This document shows positions 52,486-61,207 of a DNA stretch of 64,000 nt, in pieces. Each line of letters begins with the position of its first letter. The stretch's first letter is position 1. The stretch comes from Pseudomonas baltica (GTDB lineage Bacteria > Pseudomonadota > Gammaproteobacteria > Pseudomonadales > Pseudomonadaceae), in assembly GCF_031880315.1 (NCBI RefSeq), contig NZ_CP134771.1, positions 5,767,001 to 5,831,000 on the forward strand. Reading direction: 5' to 3'. The notes under the pieces are model-generated. The model worked only from the letters and a program-made list of their open reading frames with translations, had not been told where the DNA came from and searched no databases. The position numbers were made by a program, and so were the translations under genes.

Positions 52486-53731
52486 GTGCGGCTTCTCCCA
52501 GGGTGATGCCCATCAGGTCGCAGTAGTGCATCCAGAAACCGCGCATCGGCGCCTCGGTCACCAGGTTGTCCTGGTCGCCGACCGGGCCGCGGCCACCGAA
52601 CTCGACGAAGGCGTGGCGGTTTTCGTCAGCGGCGATGGCGCGGTGGACGATCTCGATCGCTTCGCCGTCTTCCATCGACACCAGCCCGCCGGGGCCGACC
52701 AGGTTGGACATGCGCAGGCGGTGCTGGTCCATGGAGCTGTCGTCGTCCTGATAGCCGTAGAAGGTCCAGAAGATCTCGAATTCCCCCACTGACTTGGTGC
52801 GGATCTGCCGTACCGCCAGGGTGTTGCCGATCTGCTGGAAGATACAGTTGGGGAAGATCGAGGCGATGGTCAGGTTGTAGTCGTCCGGGAATTCCTTGCG
52901 GTATTGCAGCAGACTGCCGTCCTTGAGGGTCAGGTTATTGTTCTCGCGGGGCGTCGAGTACTCGGTATCGCTGTTGTTCTTGCCCATGTCCTGGGCGGCC
53001 CACGACATGTTGTGGCGGGCCTTCTTGTCTACCTTGGCGCCGCCAGTCTGGTTGAGGCGGGCGATGCCGAAGGTGATCTGGAACATGTGCAGCAGACCCC
53101 CGTGATTAGGGTCGCGCAGGTTGTCGGTATAGAGCTTCCAGTTGCCATGGATACGCTGGCGCTGATAGCCGAGGATCTTGATCGGACGGTTGAACAGGCG
53201 TTTCAGCTGGTTGACGAAGGTGGTATCGAGGTAGTCCTTCAGCGGCTCGAGCTCGGCGGCGAAGGTGCCGAAGATCGCCCCGTTGAGGGTTTCGACGCGC
53301 AGCTTGCGCAGGCAATGTTCGCTCTTGTCGAAGTCTTCGGGCAGCCCGCCCTTGCCTTCGACGCCACGGGCGAAGGGTACCCCTACCAGGTTGCCTTCCA
53401 GGTTGTAGCCCCAGTGGTGATAGCAGCACACGTGGGATTTGGCGTTGCCATGGATCAGGCGCTGCACCGTGGCGCCACGATGGGCACAACGGTTGACGAA
53501 GGCGTGTACCTTGCCGTCGCGGGCGCGGTTGACGATCACTGGAATGTCGCCGACCTCGATGGTACGGAAGTCGCCGACATTGGGGATTTCCGCCTCCAGG
53601 GCGAGGTAGTTCCACACCGGGCCCTGGAAGATCTTTTCCTGTTCCAGGGTGTAGACATCGGGGTCGCGATACATGCCGTAGGGTATGCGGGTGCAGTCGG
53701 CCTTTGGCCAATGGTAGTCTTGCGGGTTCAT
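52472..53731 (-). CDS. Rieske non-heme iron oxygenase alpha subunit
   Basis: 419 residues. Rieske 2Fe-2S ligands Cys82-x-His84 (RCAHRG) and Cys102-x2-His105 (CCYHHW); mononuclear iron site in YTDNLRDPNHGGLLHMF with His210 and His215, bridging Asp207. Sequence (NQTGGAK, NMSWAAQDMGK) resembles the anthranilate (AndAc) and salicylate 5-hydroxylase (NagG) branch. Needs an electron donor; the VanB-like reductase at 62253 is the only candidate here. GAGG precedes ATG 53731. Confidence 0.9.
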   Translation of the reverse strand: MNPQDYHWPKADCTRIPYGMYRDPDVYTLEQEKIFQGPVWNYLALEAEIPNVGDFRTIEVGDIPVIVNRARDGKVHAFVNRCAHRGATVQRLIHGNAKSHVCCYHHWGYNLEGNLVGVPFARGVEGKGGLPEDFDKSEHCLRKLRVETLNGAIFGTFAAELEPLKDYLDTTFVNQLKRLFNRPIKILGYQRQRIHGNWKLYTDNLRDPNHGGLLHMFQITFGIARLNQTGGAKVDKKARHNMSWAAQDMGKNNSDTEYSTPRENNNLTLKDGSLLQYRKEFPDDYNLTIASIFPNCIFQQIGNTLAVRQIRTKSVGEFEIFWTFYGYQDDDSSMDQHRLRMSNLVGPGGLVSMEDGEAIEIVHRAIAADENRHAFVEFGGRGPVGDQDNLVTEAPMRGFWMHYCDLMGITLGEAAHADA

Positions 53732-53761
53732 GTTGACCTCTTCACGGTGAACAAAAGCAAT

Positions 53762-55123
53762 TCAGGATGCCGGGTGCAGGTCCAATGACTGGGGGACCAA
53801 CTGACTGACCACGTCGCGGGTATAGCGCCGATTCCACATACCCTGCGAGTCCTCGCTCATGTGCCGGCGGGCAGGCGGTGGCGGTGTCAGGTCGTAGGTT
53901 TCGCCGGCTATCCACACCTCTTGAAGGGCGCCTCGATCCTGTAGGCACTTGATGTTGCTCAGCGGGTTGTCGCTGAGTACCAGCAAGTCGGCCGCCTGGC
54001 CAGGCTCGAGGGTGCCGATTCGGTTGTCGCGCAAGAGTCTGGCCGGTACCCGGGTAGCGGTGTGCAGCGCTTCGGCCGGGCTCAGGCCGAGCAGATCGGT
54101 GGTGATTTCCAGCTCCTTGGCCGCCCAATCGCCGTACAAGGTGATGGCGAAGCCGCTTTCCGAGCCGTTGAGCAGCGGCACGCCGGCTTCGAATGCGGCG
54201 GCGATACAGCGCCTGGCCGCAGCCAGTTCCTTGCGCTGGATATTCGGCCACCAGGCGTAGGAGGGATCCAGGGGCTGGGCGAATTGAATATTGTTGACCA
54301 GCATCAGCAATGACGGGCTGATGGCGGTGCCGTTGTCCAGTGCCGCGCGGATGCCTTCTTCACAGATACGCGAGCCGTGGTAGATCACGTCGACCCCCGC
54401 GCGGGCGGAATACAGGGCACCTTCAGTGCCCCGCGCGTGCACGCCGACCTTGCGGCCGAGGCGATGGGCCTCACGGACCATGGCGCTGATCTCGTCCTGA
54501 TCGAAGGCCGCGTAGAGGCCACGCTCACGGTCGCCCATGGTGCCGTCCATGGCGATCTTGATCATGTCCACGCCGTCCTTGGCCTGTTTGCGAATCAGTT
54601 GGATAGCTTCATCGCGGGATTTGACCAGAATGCCGCTGGAGACGTCCGGCGAGCCGATCCAACTGGGGTAATAGTCGTACAGGCCTTGATGGGTGGTCAG
54701 GGCGGGGCCGGCGGTGGTCAGGCGGGGGCCACGATACAGGCCGCAATCGATGGCATCGCGCACGGCCGGCGAGACCATCCCCGAGCACGCGGGGTCGAGC
54801 ACCGAGGTGAAGCCGGCGCGCAGCATGCTTTGCGCCGCGTGCAGCGCGCGCAGGGTACGAAATTCAAGGGTAGCGTACAGGTCGACTTCTTCTTCAGAGG
54901 CCGCGCAGCCGTAACTCAGGTGCGTGTGGGTATCGACCATGCCGGGCATGACGAAGCGCTCGCTGTGGTCGACGACGCGGTCGCTGGCATCAGGCGCCGG
55001 TGCGCCGTGGGTGGGGCCGACATGGGTGATGCGGCCATTGTCGATGATCAGCGTCTGGTCGCTCAAGGCCTGACTGTCGGTGGCCGTGAACAGCAGGCCG
55101 CAGCGGATGAATGTCTTGCTCAT
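53762..55123 (-). CDS. Amidohydrolase (imidazolonepropionase-like subtype)
   Basis: 453 residues. Metal sites: HTHLSYG after PGMVDT, a Lys in VDMIKIAMDG, His in VGVHARG and VDVIYHGSRI, and late NGSESGF (Asp replaced by Glu-containing SES). Cleaves amide, amidine or lactam bonds in ring compounds; the substrate is unknown. The last 40 residues (RRHMSEDSQGMWNRRYTRD) are an unusual tail. GGAG precedes ATG 55123. Confidence 0.87.
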   Translation of the reverse strand: MSKTFIRCGLLFTATDSQALSDQTLIIDNGRITHVGPTHGAPAPDASDRVVDHSERFVMPGMVDTHTHLSYGCAASEEEVDLYATLEFRTLRALHAAQSMLRAGFTSVLDPACSGMVSPAVRDAIDCGLYRGPRLTTAGPALTTHQGLYDYYPSWIGSPDVSSGILVKSRDEAIQLIRKQAKDGVDMIKIAMDGTMGDRERGLYAAFDQDEISAMVREAHRLGRKVGVHARGTEGALYSARAGVDVIYHGSRICEEGIRAALDNGTAISPSLLMLVNNIQFAQPLDPSYAWWPNIQRKELAAARRCIAAAFEAGVPLLNGSESGFAITLYGDWAAKELEITTDLLGLSPAEALHTATRVPARLLRDNRIGTLEPGQAADLLVLSDNPLSNIKCLQDRGALQEVWIAGETYDLTPPPPARRHMSEDSQGMWNRRYTRDVVSQLVPQSLDLHPAS

Positions 55124-55130
55124 GGTGCAA

Positions 55131-55976
55131 TTACTCCAGCTCGGTGCGTTGCAGGAACGCAGTCAACACTCGGCACAGATCGGCCGTTCTTTCCCAGGTC
55201 ACGTTGTGCCCGCATTGGCCTAACAGCACCGCGTCGGCATCCGGTCGCAGGCGGTTGAACGCCAGCGCCGTAGGTTCCAGCAGACAGGCGCGATCTTGCC
55301 AACCATGCACCAGGGTCATGGGGCAGGTGATGCGCTGGGCCGTCGCGAGGTCCAGAGCGACATCCGCCAACGCTTGCTGTGGATCGCCTAGCAACTCGGC
55401 GAAATACGCTGCAAAGGCAGAGTCGGCGAAGGGCGCGAAGCGTGCGGCGACCCGTTGCGCCGAGGGCTTGATGCCGGCGGCAGTCATCGGTGCCATGGCC
55501 TTGGCCAGCGCCGCGGGCGTCTGCGGCACCGTCCAGAAGTCGCGCAGCGCCTGGGTAGGCGGGCTGGCGCACAACGGCGCGCCGATCGACAGCACGGCGA
55601 CGATAGAGGGCTCACTGGCGGCGCAGCGAAACGCGAGGGCGCCGCCGATGGAGTTACCGATCAAGGTCGCCGGCGTGCCGATGCGTTGCAGCACGGTGCG
55701 CAGTTGCCGCTGCCACAGCTCGACGTCAAACAGCGGCGCGCTGTGTTTGCGCCCCGAGGCGCCGAAGCCGATCAGGTCCAGCAGGTGCACCTGACCGTGT
55801 TCCAGCAGCGCATCAAGGACCGGCTCGAAGTTGGCCAGGCCGCAGGTGCCCGGGCCGATGCCATGGATCAGGACGATCGGGCGGCCCGCGCCAGCGCTCC
55901 AGGACACCGCTTCGATATCCTCGACCCAGTCGATATGGCGGGTCCAGCCTATGGGTTCGGGCGTCGTGGTGTTCAT
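55131..55976 (-). CDS. Alpha/beta hydrolase (meta-cleavage-hydrolase-like)
   Basis: 281 residues. IVLIHGIGPGTCGLANFEPVLDAL, HLLDLIGFGASGRK, nucleophile Ser in IGNSIGGALAF, Asp in VHGWQDRACLL and His in GQCGHNVTWE. GNSIGG is typical of C-C bond hydrolases of aromatic pathways. The ATG overlaps the binding-protein stop by 4 bases. Confidence 0.87.
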   Translation of the reverse strand: MNTTTPEPIGWTRHIDWVEDIEAVSWSAGAGRPIVLIHGIGPGTCGLANFEPVLDALLEHGQVHLLDLIGFGASGRKHSAPLFDVELWQRQLRTVLQRIGTPATLIGNSIGGALAFRCAASEPSIVAVLSIGAPLCASPPTQALRDFWTVPQTPAALAKAMAPMTAAGIKPSAQRVAARFAPFADSAFAAYFAELLGDPQQALADVALDLATAQRITCPMTLVHGWQDRACLLEPTALAFNRLRPDADAVLLGQCGHNVTWERTADLCRVLTAFLQRTELE

Positions 55977-56911
55977 GGCTTGGGCTCATAGCCGTAGTCG
56001 TCAAGCGGCTTGACCGAATCGATCAGATCATTCTTCTTCATGTACTCGGCGAAGGCCTGGTAGCGGGTGCGATCAAAGGTCAGCGGGTTGCTGGCAATGA
56101 ACGGCAAGGTGTCTTTCCAGGCAGTCTTGTTGAGGTCGTTGTTCAGGTCGGGATAGGCCTTGGCGAATGCCGTCCAGGTGTCGTCAGGGTGGGCCTTGAG
56201 GTAGGCAGTGCCTTCGGCCAGCGCTGCCATGAACTTCACGATCTTGGCGTCATGGGCATGCGCCTTGTTGGCCAGCACGATCAGTTCGTCGTAGGCCGGC
56301 ACGCCGTTTTCTTCAGGCTTGAAGATGATCGGGGTGACACCCTTTTCCTTGAGTTCGGTGGTCTCGAAGTTGCGGAACACGGCAATCGCGCCATCGACCT
56401 GATGGGTCAGCAGTGCCGGGATCACCTGAAAATTGACCGCGACCAGATCGACATCCTTGGGATCGACGCCATTGAACTTGAGCATGTTGCGGATGGTGAC
56501 GTCTTCAAGGCCGCCCACCGAGTAGCCGATCTTGCGGCCCTTGAAGTCTTTCATGGTCTTGATCGGGCCACCTTCGACGGCAGCGATGGTGTTGAGAGGC
56601 GAGTTGATGATGGTGCCCACGCGTTCGACCGGCAGGCCCTTGTCGACGAGCATGTACAGCTGCGGCTGATAGCTCAGGGCAAGATCGGCCTGGCCGGCGG
56701 CGAGCAGGCGTGGCGGCACGCTCGGGTCGGCCGGTGGGATGATTTCGACGTCCAGCCCGGCGCGCTTGAACGCGCCGCTGTACTCGGCAGCGAAGATCGA
56801 GGCGTGATTGGGATTGACGAACCAGTCCAGCAGCAGCTTGATGTGTTCATCGGCCTGGGCCGACGCGGTGCCGAGCGTCATCAGTGCAGCGAAGGCGAAC
56901 TTCTTGATCAT
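55973..56911 (-). CDS. ABC transporter substrate-binding protein, NMT1/THI5 (ThiY-like)
   Basis: 312 residues. Signal peptide (..GTASAQA), then IKLLLDWFVNPNHASIFAAEYSGAFKRAGLDVEI, PADPSVPPRLLAAGQADLALSYQPQLY, FKGRKIGYSVGGLED. This is the pattern of the THI5/NMT1 family, including ThiY, which binds formylaminopyrimidine; relatives bind riboflavin precursors or aromatic acids. The ligand is unproven, but N-heterocycles are typical. AAGGGA precedes ATG 56911. Confidence 0.88.
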   Translation of the reverse strand: MIKKFAFAALMTLGTASAQADEHIKLLLDWFVNPNHASIFAAEYSGAFKRAGLDVEIIPPADPSVPPRLLAAGQADLALSYQPQLYMLVDKGLPVERVGTIINSPLNTIAAVEGGPIKTMKDFKGRKIGYSVGGLEDVTIRNMLKFNGVDPKDVDLVAVNFQVIPALLTHQVDGAIAVFRNFETTELKEKGVTPIIFKPEENGVPAYDELIVLANKAHAHDAKIVKFMAALAEGTAYLKAHPDDTWTAFAKAYPDLNNDLNKTAWKDTLPFIASNPLTFDRTRYQAFAEYMKKNDLIDSVKPLDDYGYEPKP

Positions 56912-56942
56912 GATGTTTCCCTTGAAAGAGGCGGTTGGCAAA

Positions 56943-57704
56943 TCAATGGGTGTTGCTGGAATCGGGTACCCAGTACAAAAGCTTGCGCACGCTGATATCC
57001 ACCAGTTGCACCAGCACGACGGCCATCAGGGCGAGGAGGAACAACGCGGCGAAGCACACTTCGGTCTGCACCCGGGCGTTGGCGTTGAGCATCACGTAGC
57101 CCAGGCCGCTGGACGAGCCGACCCATTCGCCGATGATGGCGCCGATCGGGGCCACCGCTGCGGCCACCCGCAAGCCGGAACCGAACGAGGGCAGGGCGGC
57201 CATCAGGCGCACGTGGCGCAGTTCGGCCAGGCCGTCGGCATTCATGGTTTTCGCCAGCTCCAGCCAGCCGGGCTCGGTGCGCCTCAGGCCGTCGAAAAAC
57301 GAAGCCGTGACCGGGAAGAAGATGATCAGCGTGGCCATGACGATCTTCGACGCCATGCCGAAGCCCAACCACAGCACCAGCAATGGCGCCAGGGCGAACA
57401 CCGGGATCGCCTGGCTGATGATCAGCACCGGCATCAACCACTGCTGCAGGCGTGGCGAGAACATCATGGTCAGGGCCAGCACCATGCCCAGCGCCAAGCC
57501 GCACAACAGCCCCAGGGCAATCTCCGACAACGTCACCAGAAAGTGGTGGCTGAGGGATTCGCGCCCGCTCCACAGCGCCTTGGCGACGGCGAACGGGGTC
57601 GGCAGCATGTAGCTCGGAATACCGGTGAGGGTCACCGCATACCAGATCAGCAACAGGCCGACGAAAATGATCAGCGGCCGCACGCCGCGTTGCAGGCGAT
57701 TCAT
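56943..57704 (-). CDS. ABC transporter permease, SsuC/ThiX-like
   Basis: 253 residues, about six membrane segments. EAA loop in WLELAKTMNADGLAELRHVRLMAALPSFGSGLRVA, and a GEWVGSSSGLGYVM block typical of ThiX/SsuC-type subunits. Overlaps the ATPase stop by 4 bases. Confidence 0.9.
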   Translation of the reverse strand: MNRLQRGVRPLIIFVGLLLIWYAVTLTGIPSYMLPTPFAVAKALWSGRESLSHHFLVTLSEIALGLLCGLALGMVLALTMMFSPRLQQWLMPVLIISQAIPVFALAPLLVLWLGFGMASKIVMATLIIFFPVTASFFDGLRRTEPGWLELAKTMNADGLAELRHVRLMAALPSFGSGLRVAAAVAPIGAIIGEWVGSSSGLGYVMLNANARVQTEVCFAALFLLALMAVVLVQLVDISVRKLLYWVPDSSNTH

Positions 57705-58483
57705 TGATGCAGCTCCGTGAGAATTCGCAGCAGGCGACCCTGGCTCTGCAGCACTTGCGGGTTGTCGGGGGCGCGGGGCGGCAAGCCGTCCAGGGTGATG
57801 GGCTCGCCAAGGGTGGCGGGATGACCGGCCAGCACGATCAAATGGCGGCCCAGGCGGCAGGCCTCGAGCGGATCGTGGGTGATCAGCAGGGCCGTACAGT
57901 TGGTCAGCAATTCGGCGGCGAGGTCCTGGACCTTGGCGCGGGTGAGGGCGTCGAGTGCCGAGAAGGGCTCGTCCATCAGCACGATGGGCCGACGCTCATA
58001 CAGAGTGCGGGCGATGGCCGCGCGTTGGCGCATGCCGCCGGACAGCGCAGCGGGCAGCAGCTTGTCGCGCCCGGCCAGGCCGACTTGCTCAAGCAAGTGG
58101 TCGGCCCAGGCGTCATCGGTTTTTTCGCGGCGCAGACGCGCGCCAAGGGTGACGTTCTGGCGCACATTGAGCCAGGGGTAGAGCAGGTCTTGCTGGCCCA
58201 TGTAGGCGATGCGCCCGGCCAGGGGCAGGCCATCGCTGCCCATCACGCTGCCGGCGCTGGGCGTGGCCAGGCCGGCAATGATCTTCAGCAGGCTGCTCTT
58301 GCCCACGCCGCTGGCGCCAAGCAGGGCGATGAACTCGCCGCTGCGGATCTCCAGGTTCATATGCTCGAAAATGGTCTGCTGGCCGTAACGCAGGGCCAAG
58401 TCCTTGACCACGATGCCTGGAGGCGTTGTGCCGACAGCAGGATTGGCCACAGCCGGCAGCGGCTGTTGGGTGATTGCATTCAC
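57701..58483 (-). CDS. ABC transporter ATP-binding protein, SsuB/ThiZ-like (GTG start)
   Basis: 260 residues. Walker A GASGVGKSS, signature LSGGMRQRAAIARTL, Walker B VLMDEPFSALD, H-loop THDPLEA. No ATG precedes the domain; GTG 58483 with AGAGG about 10 bases before is the best start, and the longer frame overlaps the dehydrogenase. Energises the ThiX/ThiY-like importer. Confidence 0.88.
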   Translation of the reverse strand: MNAITQQPLPAVANPAVGTTPPGIVVKDLALRYGQQTIFEHMNLEIRSGEFIALLGASGVGKSSLLKIIAGLATPSAGSVMGSDGLPLAGRIAYMGQQDLLYPWLNVRQNVTLGARLRREKTDDAWADHLLEQVGLAGRDKLLPAALSGGMRQRAAIARTLYERRPIVLMDEPFSALDALTRAKVQDLAAELLTNCTALLITHDPLEACRLGRHLIVLAGHPATLGEPITLDGLPPRAPDNPQVLQSQGRLLRILTELHQ

Positions 58484-58515
58484 AGGGTGGTTCCTCTTCA
58501 AACCGGTAGACGGAA

Positions 58516-60021
58516 TTACAAGCGAGCCGCGACGCCCTTGAGTTCGGTGTAGTCCTCGACGGCCGCGAAGCTGGCGGCGCGGCCCCATCCCGACTGCTTG
58601 TAGCCGCCCATGGGCAGGGCCGGGTCGAAGCAGTTGTGGATGTTGATCCAGACATTGCCGGCCTTGATCTTCTTGGCCATGCGGTGGGCGGTGGCGAGGT
58701 CGCGGGTCCAGACGCTGGACGCCAGGCCGAAATCGCTGTCGTTGGCCAGTGCGGCGATTTCGTCCAGGTCGTCGCTGTCGAAGGGCATGGCACAGAGCAC
58801 CGGCCCGAAGATTTCCTCGCGGTACACGCTCATCTGCGCACTGACATGGGTGAGCACGCAGGGGGTCATGAAGTAACCCCGGTCGCCGACGACCTCGCCG
58901 CCCACCAGGTTTTCGGCACCGGCTTCGGCGCCGGCCTTGAGGTAGCCCGCCACCCGCTGCAATTGCTCGGCGCTGACCAAGGGGCCCAGTTCGGTGTGGG
59001 GGTTGAGGCCATGGCCCAGGCGCATGTTGCGGGCACGCTCGACGAGGCCGTCGACCACTTGGTCGTAGACCTTGCGGTGGATCAGCACCCGCGAGCTGGC
59101 GGTACAGACCTGGCCTGAACTGAAGAAGATGCCGCTGGCGATACCGGCAATGGCTTGCTCCAGATCAGCGTCGGCGAACACCACGGCGGGATTCTTGCCA
59201 CCCAGTTCGAGGGTGAGTTTTTTAAGGTTGCTGGCGGCGCTGGCCTGCACGATACGTTTGCCGGTCTCGGTGGAACCGGTGAACGACACCTTGTCGACAT
59301 CCCGGTGGTTGCACAGCGCAGCGCCGGCGGTTTCGCCGTAGCCGGTGACCACGTTGATCACGCCCGGGGGGAAGCCGGCCAGTTCGGCCAGTTCGCCGAG
59401 GCGCAAGGTGCTGAGCGGGGTCTGCTCGGCGGGCTTGATGATCACTGTGCAGCCGGCGGCCAGGGCCGGCGCCATGCGCCATACCGCCAGTTCGAACGGG
59501 TAGTTCCAGGGCACGATAATGGCGGCGACGCCGATGGGCTGGCGCAGGCTGTAGGCGAACATTTCCCAAGGCGTGGAGGTCGCCAGGGTTTCGCCGGTGA
59601 TCTTGGTGGCGTAGCCGGCCATGTAGCGCAGCATCAGCGATGAGCCAGGGATGTCCACCATGCGCGTTTCGTAGATCGGCCGGCCGGTGTCGTAGGCTTC
59701 CAGCTCGGCGAGTTCTTCAGCATGGGCGTCGATCAGGTCGGCGAGTTTCATCATCAGGCGCGCCCGCTCGGCGCCACCCATCAACGCCCAGGCGCCTTTT
59801 TCAAACGCGTTGCGAGCCGCCGCCACGGCGACGTCGACGTCAGCCTGCATGCCGTTGGGGACGTGGGCGATGACCTCGCCAGTGGCAGCGTCGAGCACGG
59901 CTATGGGGTCGCCGCCCAAGGCATCGCACCATTGCCCGCCAATGAGCATCCGCTGCTCACGGGCAGCAAAAGCGGCTACGGTGGCCGATACAACCGGCTT
60001 GCTCAACAAGGTCTGAATCAT
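58516..60021 (-). CDS. NAD(P)-dependent aldehyde dehydrogenase (betaine-aldehyde dehydrogenase-like)
   Basis: 501 residues. PWNYPFELAVWRMAPALAAG, FTGSTETGKR, base Glu in LELGGKNPAVV, catalytic Cys in SSGQVCTASSR. First gene of the ten-gene operon, GGAG before ATG 60021, with the palindromic GntR site 39 bases upstream. Together with the divergent alcohol dehydrogenase at 61208 it could oxidise a side-chain alcohol to the acid in two steps (inference). Confidence 0.9.
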   Translation of the reverse strand: MIQTLLSKPVVSATVAAFAAREQRMLIGGQWCDALGGDPIAVLDAATGEVIAHVPNGMQADVDVAVAAARNAFEKGAWALMGGAERARLMMKLADLIDAHAEELAELEAYDTGRPIYETRMVDIPGSSLMLRYMAGYATKITGETLATSTPWEMFAYSLRQPIGVAAIIVPWNYPFELAVWRMAPALAAGCTVIIKPAEQTPLSTLRLGELAELAGFPPGVINVVTGYGETAGAALCNHRDVDKVSFTGSTETGKRIVQASAASNLKKLTLELGGKNPAVVFADADLEQAIAGIASGIFFSSGQVCTASSRVLIHRKVYDQVVDGLVERARNMRLGHGLNPHTELGPLVSAEQLQRVAGYLKAGAEAGAENLVGGEVVGDRGYFMTPCVLTHVSAQMSVYREEIFGPVLCAMPFDSDDLDEIAALANDSDFGLASSVWTRDLATAHRMAKKIKAGNVWINIHNCFDPALPMGGYKQSGWGRAASFAAVEDYTELKGVAARL

Positions 60022-60059
60022 CGCTTGGCTCCGGGGAGTAGAAACAGAGAGGGAAGTCT

Positions 60060-60075
60060 CTGTGTATACACGGAG
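60060..60075. promoter_or_regulatory. GntR operator candidate, site 1 (dehydrogenase operon promoter)
   Basis: CTGTGTATACACGGAG with perfect 10-bp core GTGTATACAC; the dyad extends to CTC...GAG from 60058. Lies 39 bases upstream of the first gene of the operon. The TGTATACA core suits GntR/FadR-group regulators. Two related copies flank the regulator gene. Confidence 0.7.
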
Positions 60076-60291
60076 TTAGCAATAGCTGTGCCACTCGGCG
60101 AATTTTCCAATCCTGTGCATGCGCGGGGCGGATACGGAGCGACTTCACCTGAACATTTGGGTTTTGCCCGCTTAGGCGCGGGTTTTAAGCAAGTATGAAT
60201 GATCTATAAAGGTGCGGACGGATGCTTTTGTGAGCAAAAAAAGCGCTTTGGAAGACATATAAAAAATACATGGGAGGACCTATTTGCTGCT

Positions 60292-60307
60292 TTGAGTATA
60301 CATAGAG
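60292..60307. promoter_or_regulatory. GntR operator candidate, site 2
   Basis: TTGAGTATACATAGAG matches site 1 at 12 of 16 bases, including GTATACA. It lies just beyond the GntR stop (60314), in the AT-rich 292-base gap before the dehydrogenase operon. A distal site for looping is possible. Confidence 0.55.
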
Positions 60308-60313
60308 CGGGGC

Positions 60314-60973
60314 TCACCCCATTTCGTCGAGTAAATCTTCGTCCATTACCCCTGTGCGCAATACATGGGCGCGCATCGAGTGATAGGCCAGCTCGGTGTC
60401 GCCGCGCAGCACGGCATTAAGGAACATTTCATGCTCGCGATAGGAGATTTCCAGCGAGTCGCGGCTGCTCATGAGTTCAGCACGGGTGTACGGCACGATG
60501 CGCAGACGCATGTTGGCAATGGTCTCGGTCAACAGAGCGTTGGCGGCGGCCATATGGATCAGTTGGTGCAGCTCCAGGTTGAGGGCATCGAACGCGGCGT
60601 GGTCGTCGGTCGCCAGGATGTGTCGCGCACGTTCGGAGAGCTTGAGCAATTCGCTGCGTTGCGCCGGGGTGCGGCGGCTGGCGGCGTAGCGGGCGGCGCT
60701 CGCTTCAAGGTCGGCGATCACCTCCAGCGTTTCGCGTTGATGATCGGCGGTGGAGTGGTCGACCACGATGGCGCCCTGGCGCGGTGTGATCTTGACCACC
60801 CCCAAGGCATCGAGCTGGCGCAGCGCCTCGCGCACCGGCGTACGTGACACTTGATAGCGCTCGGCGAGTTCGAGTTCTTCCAGGTGCATACCCGGTACCA
60901 GTTGGCCTTGGCGGATTTCATCAAGCACCAGGCTCTGGATCTTGCTGGCGAGGGTAGGGACGCGTCGTTTCAT
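60314..60973 (-). CDS. GntR family transcriptional regulator, FCD (FadR) class
   Basis: 219 residues. Winged HTH about 10-72 (HLEELELAERYQVSRTPVREALRQLDALGVV) and an all-helical FCD ligand domain about 85-210. The metal-ligand residues of FCD domains fit LNLELHQLIHMAA and SYREHEMFLNAVLRGD. Likely represses the oxygenase operon (site 1) and the divergent dehydrogenase/reductase genes (site 3), relieved by a pathway acid. Confidence 0.9.
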   Translation of the reverse strand: MKRRVPTLASKIQSLVLDEIRQGQLVPGMHLEELELAERYQVSRTPVREALRQLDALGVVKITPRQGAIVVDHSTADHQRETLEVIADLEASAARYAASRRTPAQRSELLKLSERARHILATDDHAAFDALNLELHQLIHMAAANALLTETIANMRLRIVPYTRAELMSSRDSLEISYREHEMFLNAVLRGDTELAYHSMRAHVLRTGVMDEDLLDEMG

Positions 60974-61042
60974 CTGTACAGGGCCGCAAAGGAGGATGGC
61001 GCTAGCCTAATAGCTGTTGCGTGCGCGGCAAAGGGCTTTGCG

Positions 61043-61058
61043 CTGAGTACACACGGAA
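61043..61058. promoter_or_regulatory. GntR operator candidate, site 3 (GntR/alcohol-dehydrogenase gap)
   Basis: CTGAGTACACACGGAA matches site 1 at 13 of 16 bases. Lies 70-85 bases upstream of the GntR start and 150 bases before the alcohol dehydrogenase, so it can serve both. A weaker match, TTGTATGCACAG, is at 61164-61175. Confidence 0.6.
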
Positions 61059-61207
61059 ATATCGCTATCTCTCAAGTATTCTGGCTAAATTCCAATGATT
61101 GCTGGGGTTTGCCGAGTTTCGCACATCGCTGTGGCAAGGCCATTTATCGAGATGGCACCCTTCTTGTATGCACAGCCCGCATCGTGATCCCTTAGGAAGC
61201 CTTCACC

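Noticed and set aside
50766..60021. Assignment of the operon to anthranilate or 2-aminophenol degradation
   Set aside because: No ring-cleavage dioxygenase is present and the importer class points elsewhere; resemblance of the alpha subunit to AndAc/NagG is only at family level.
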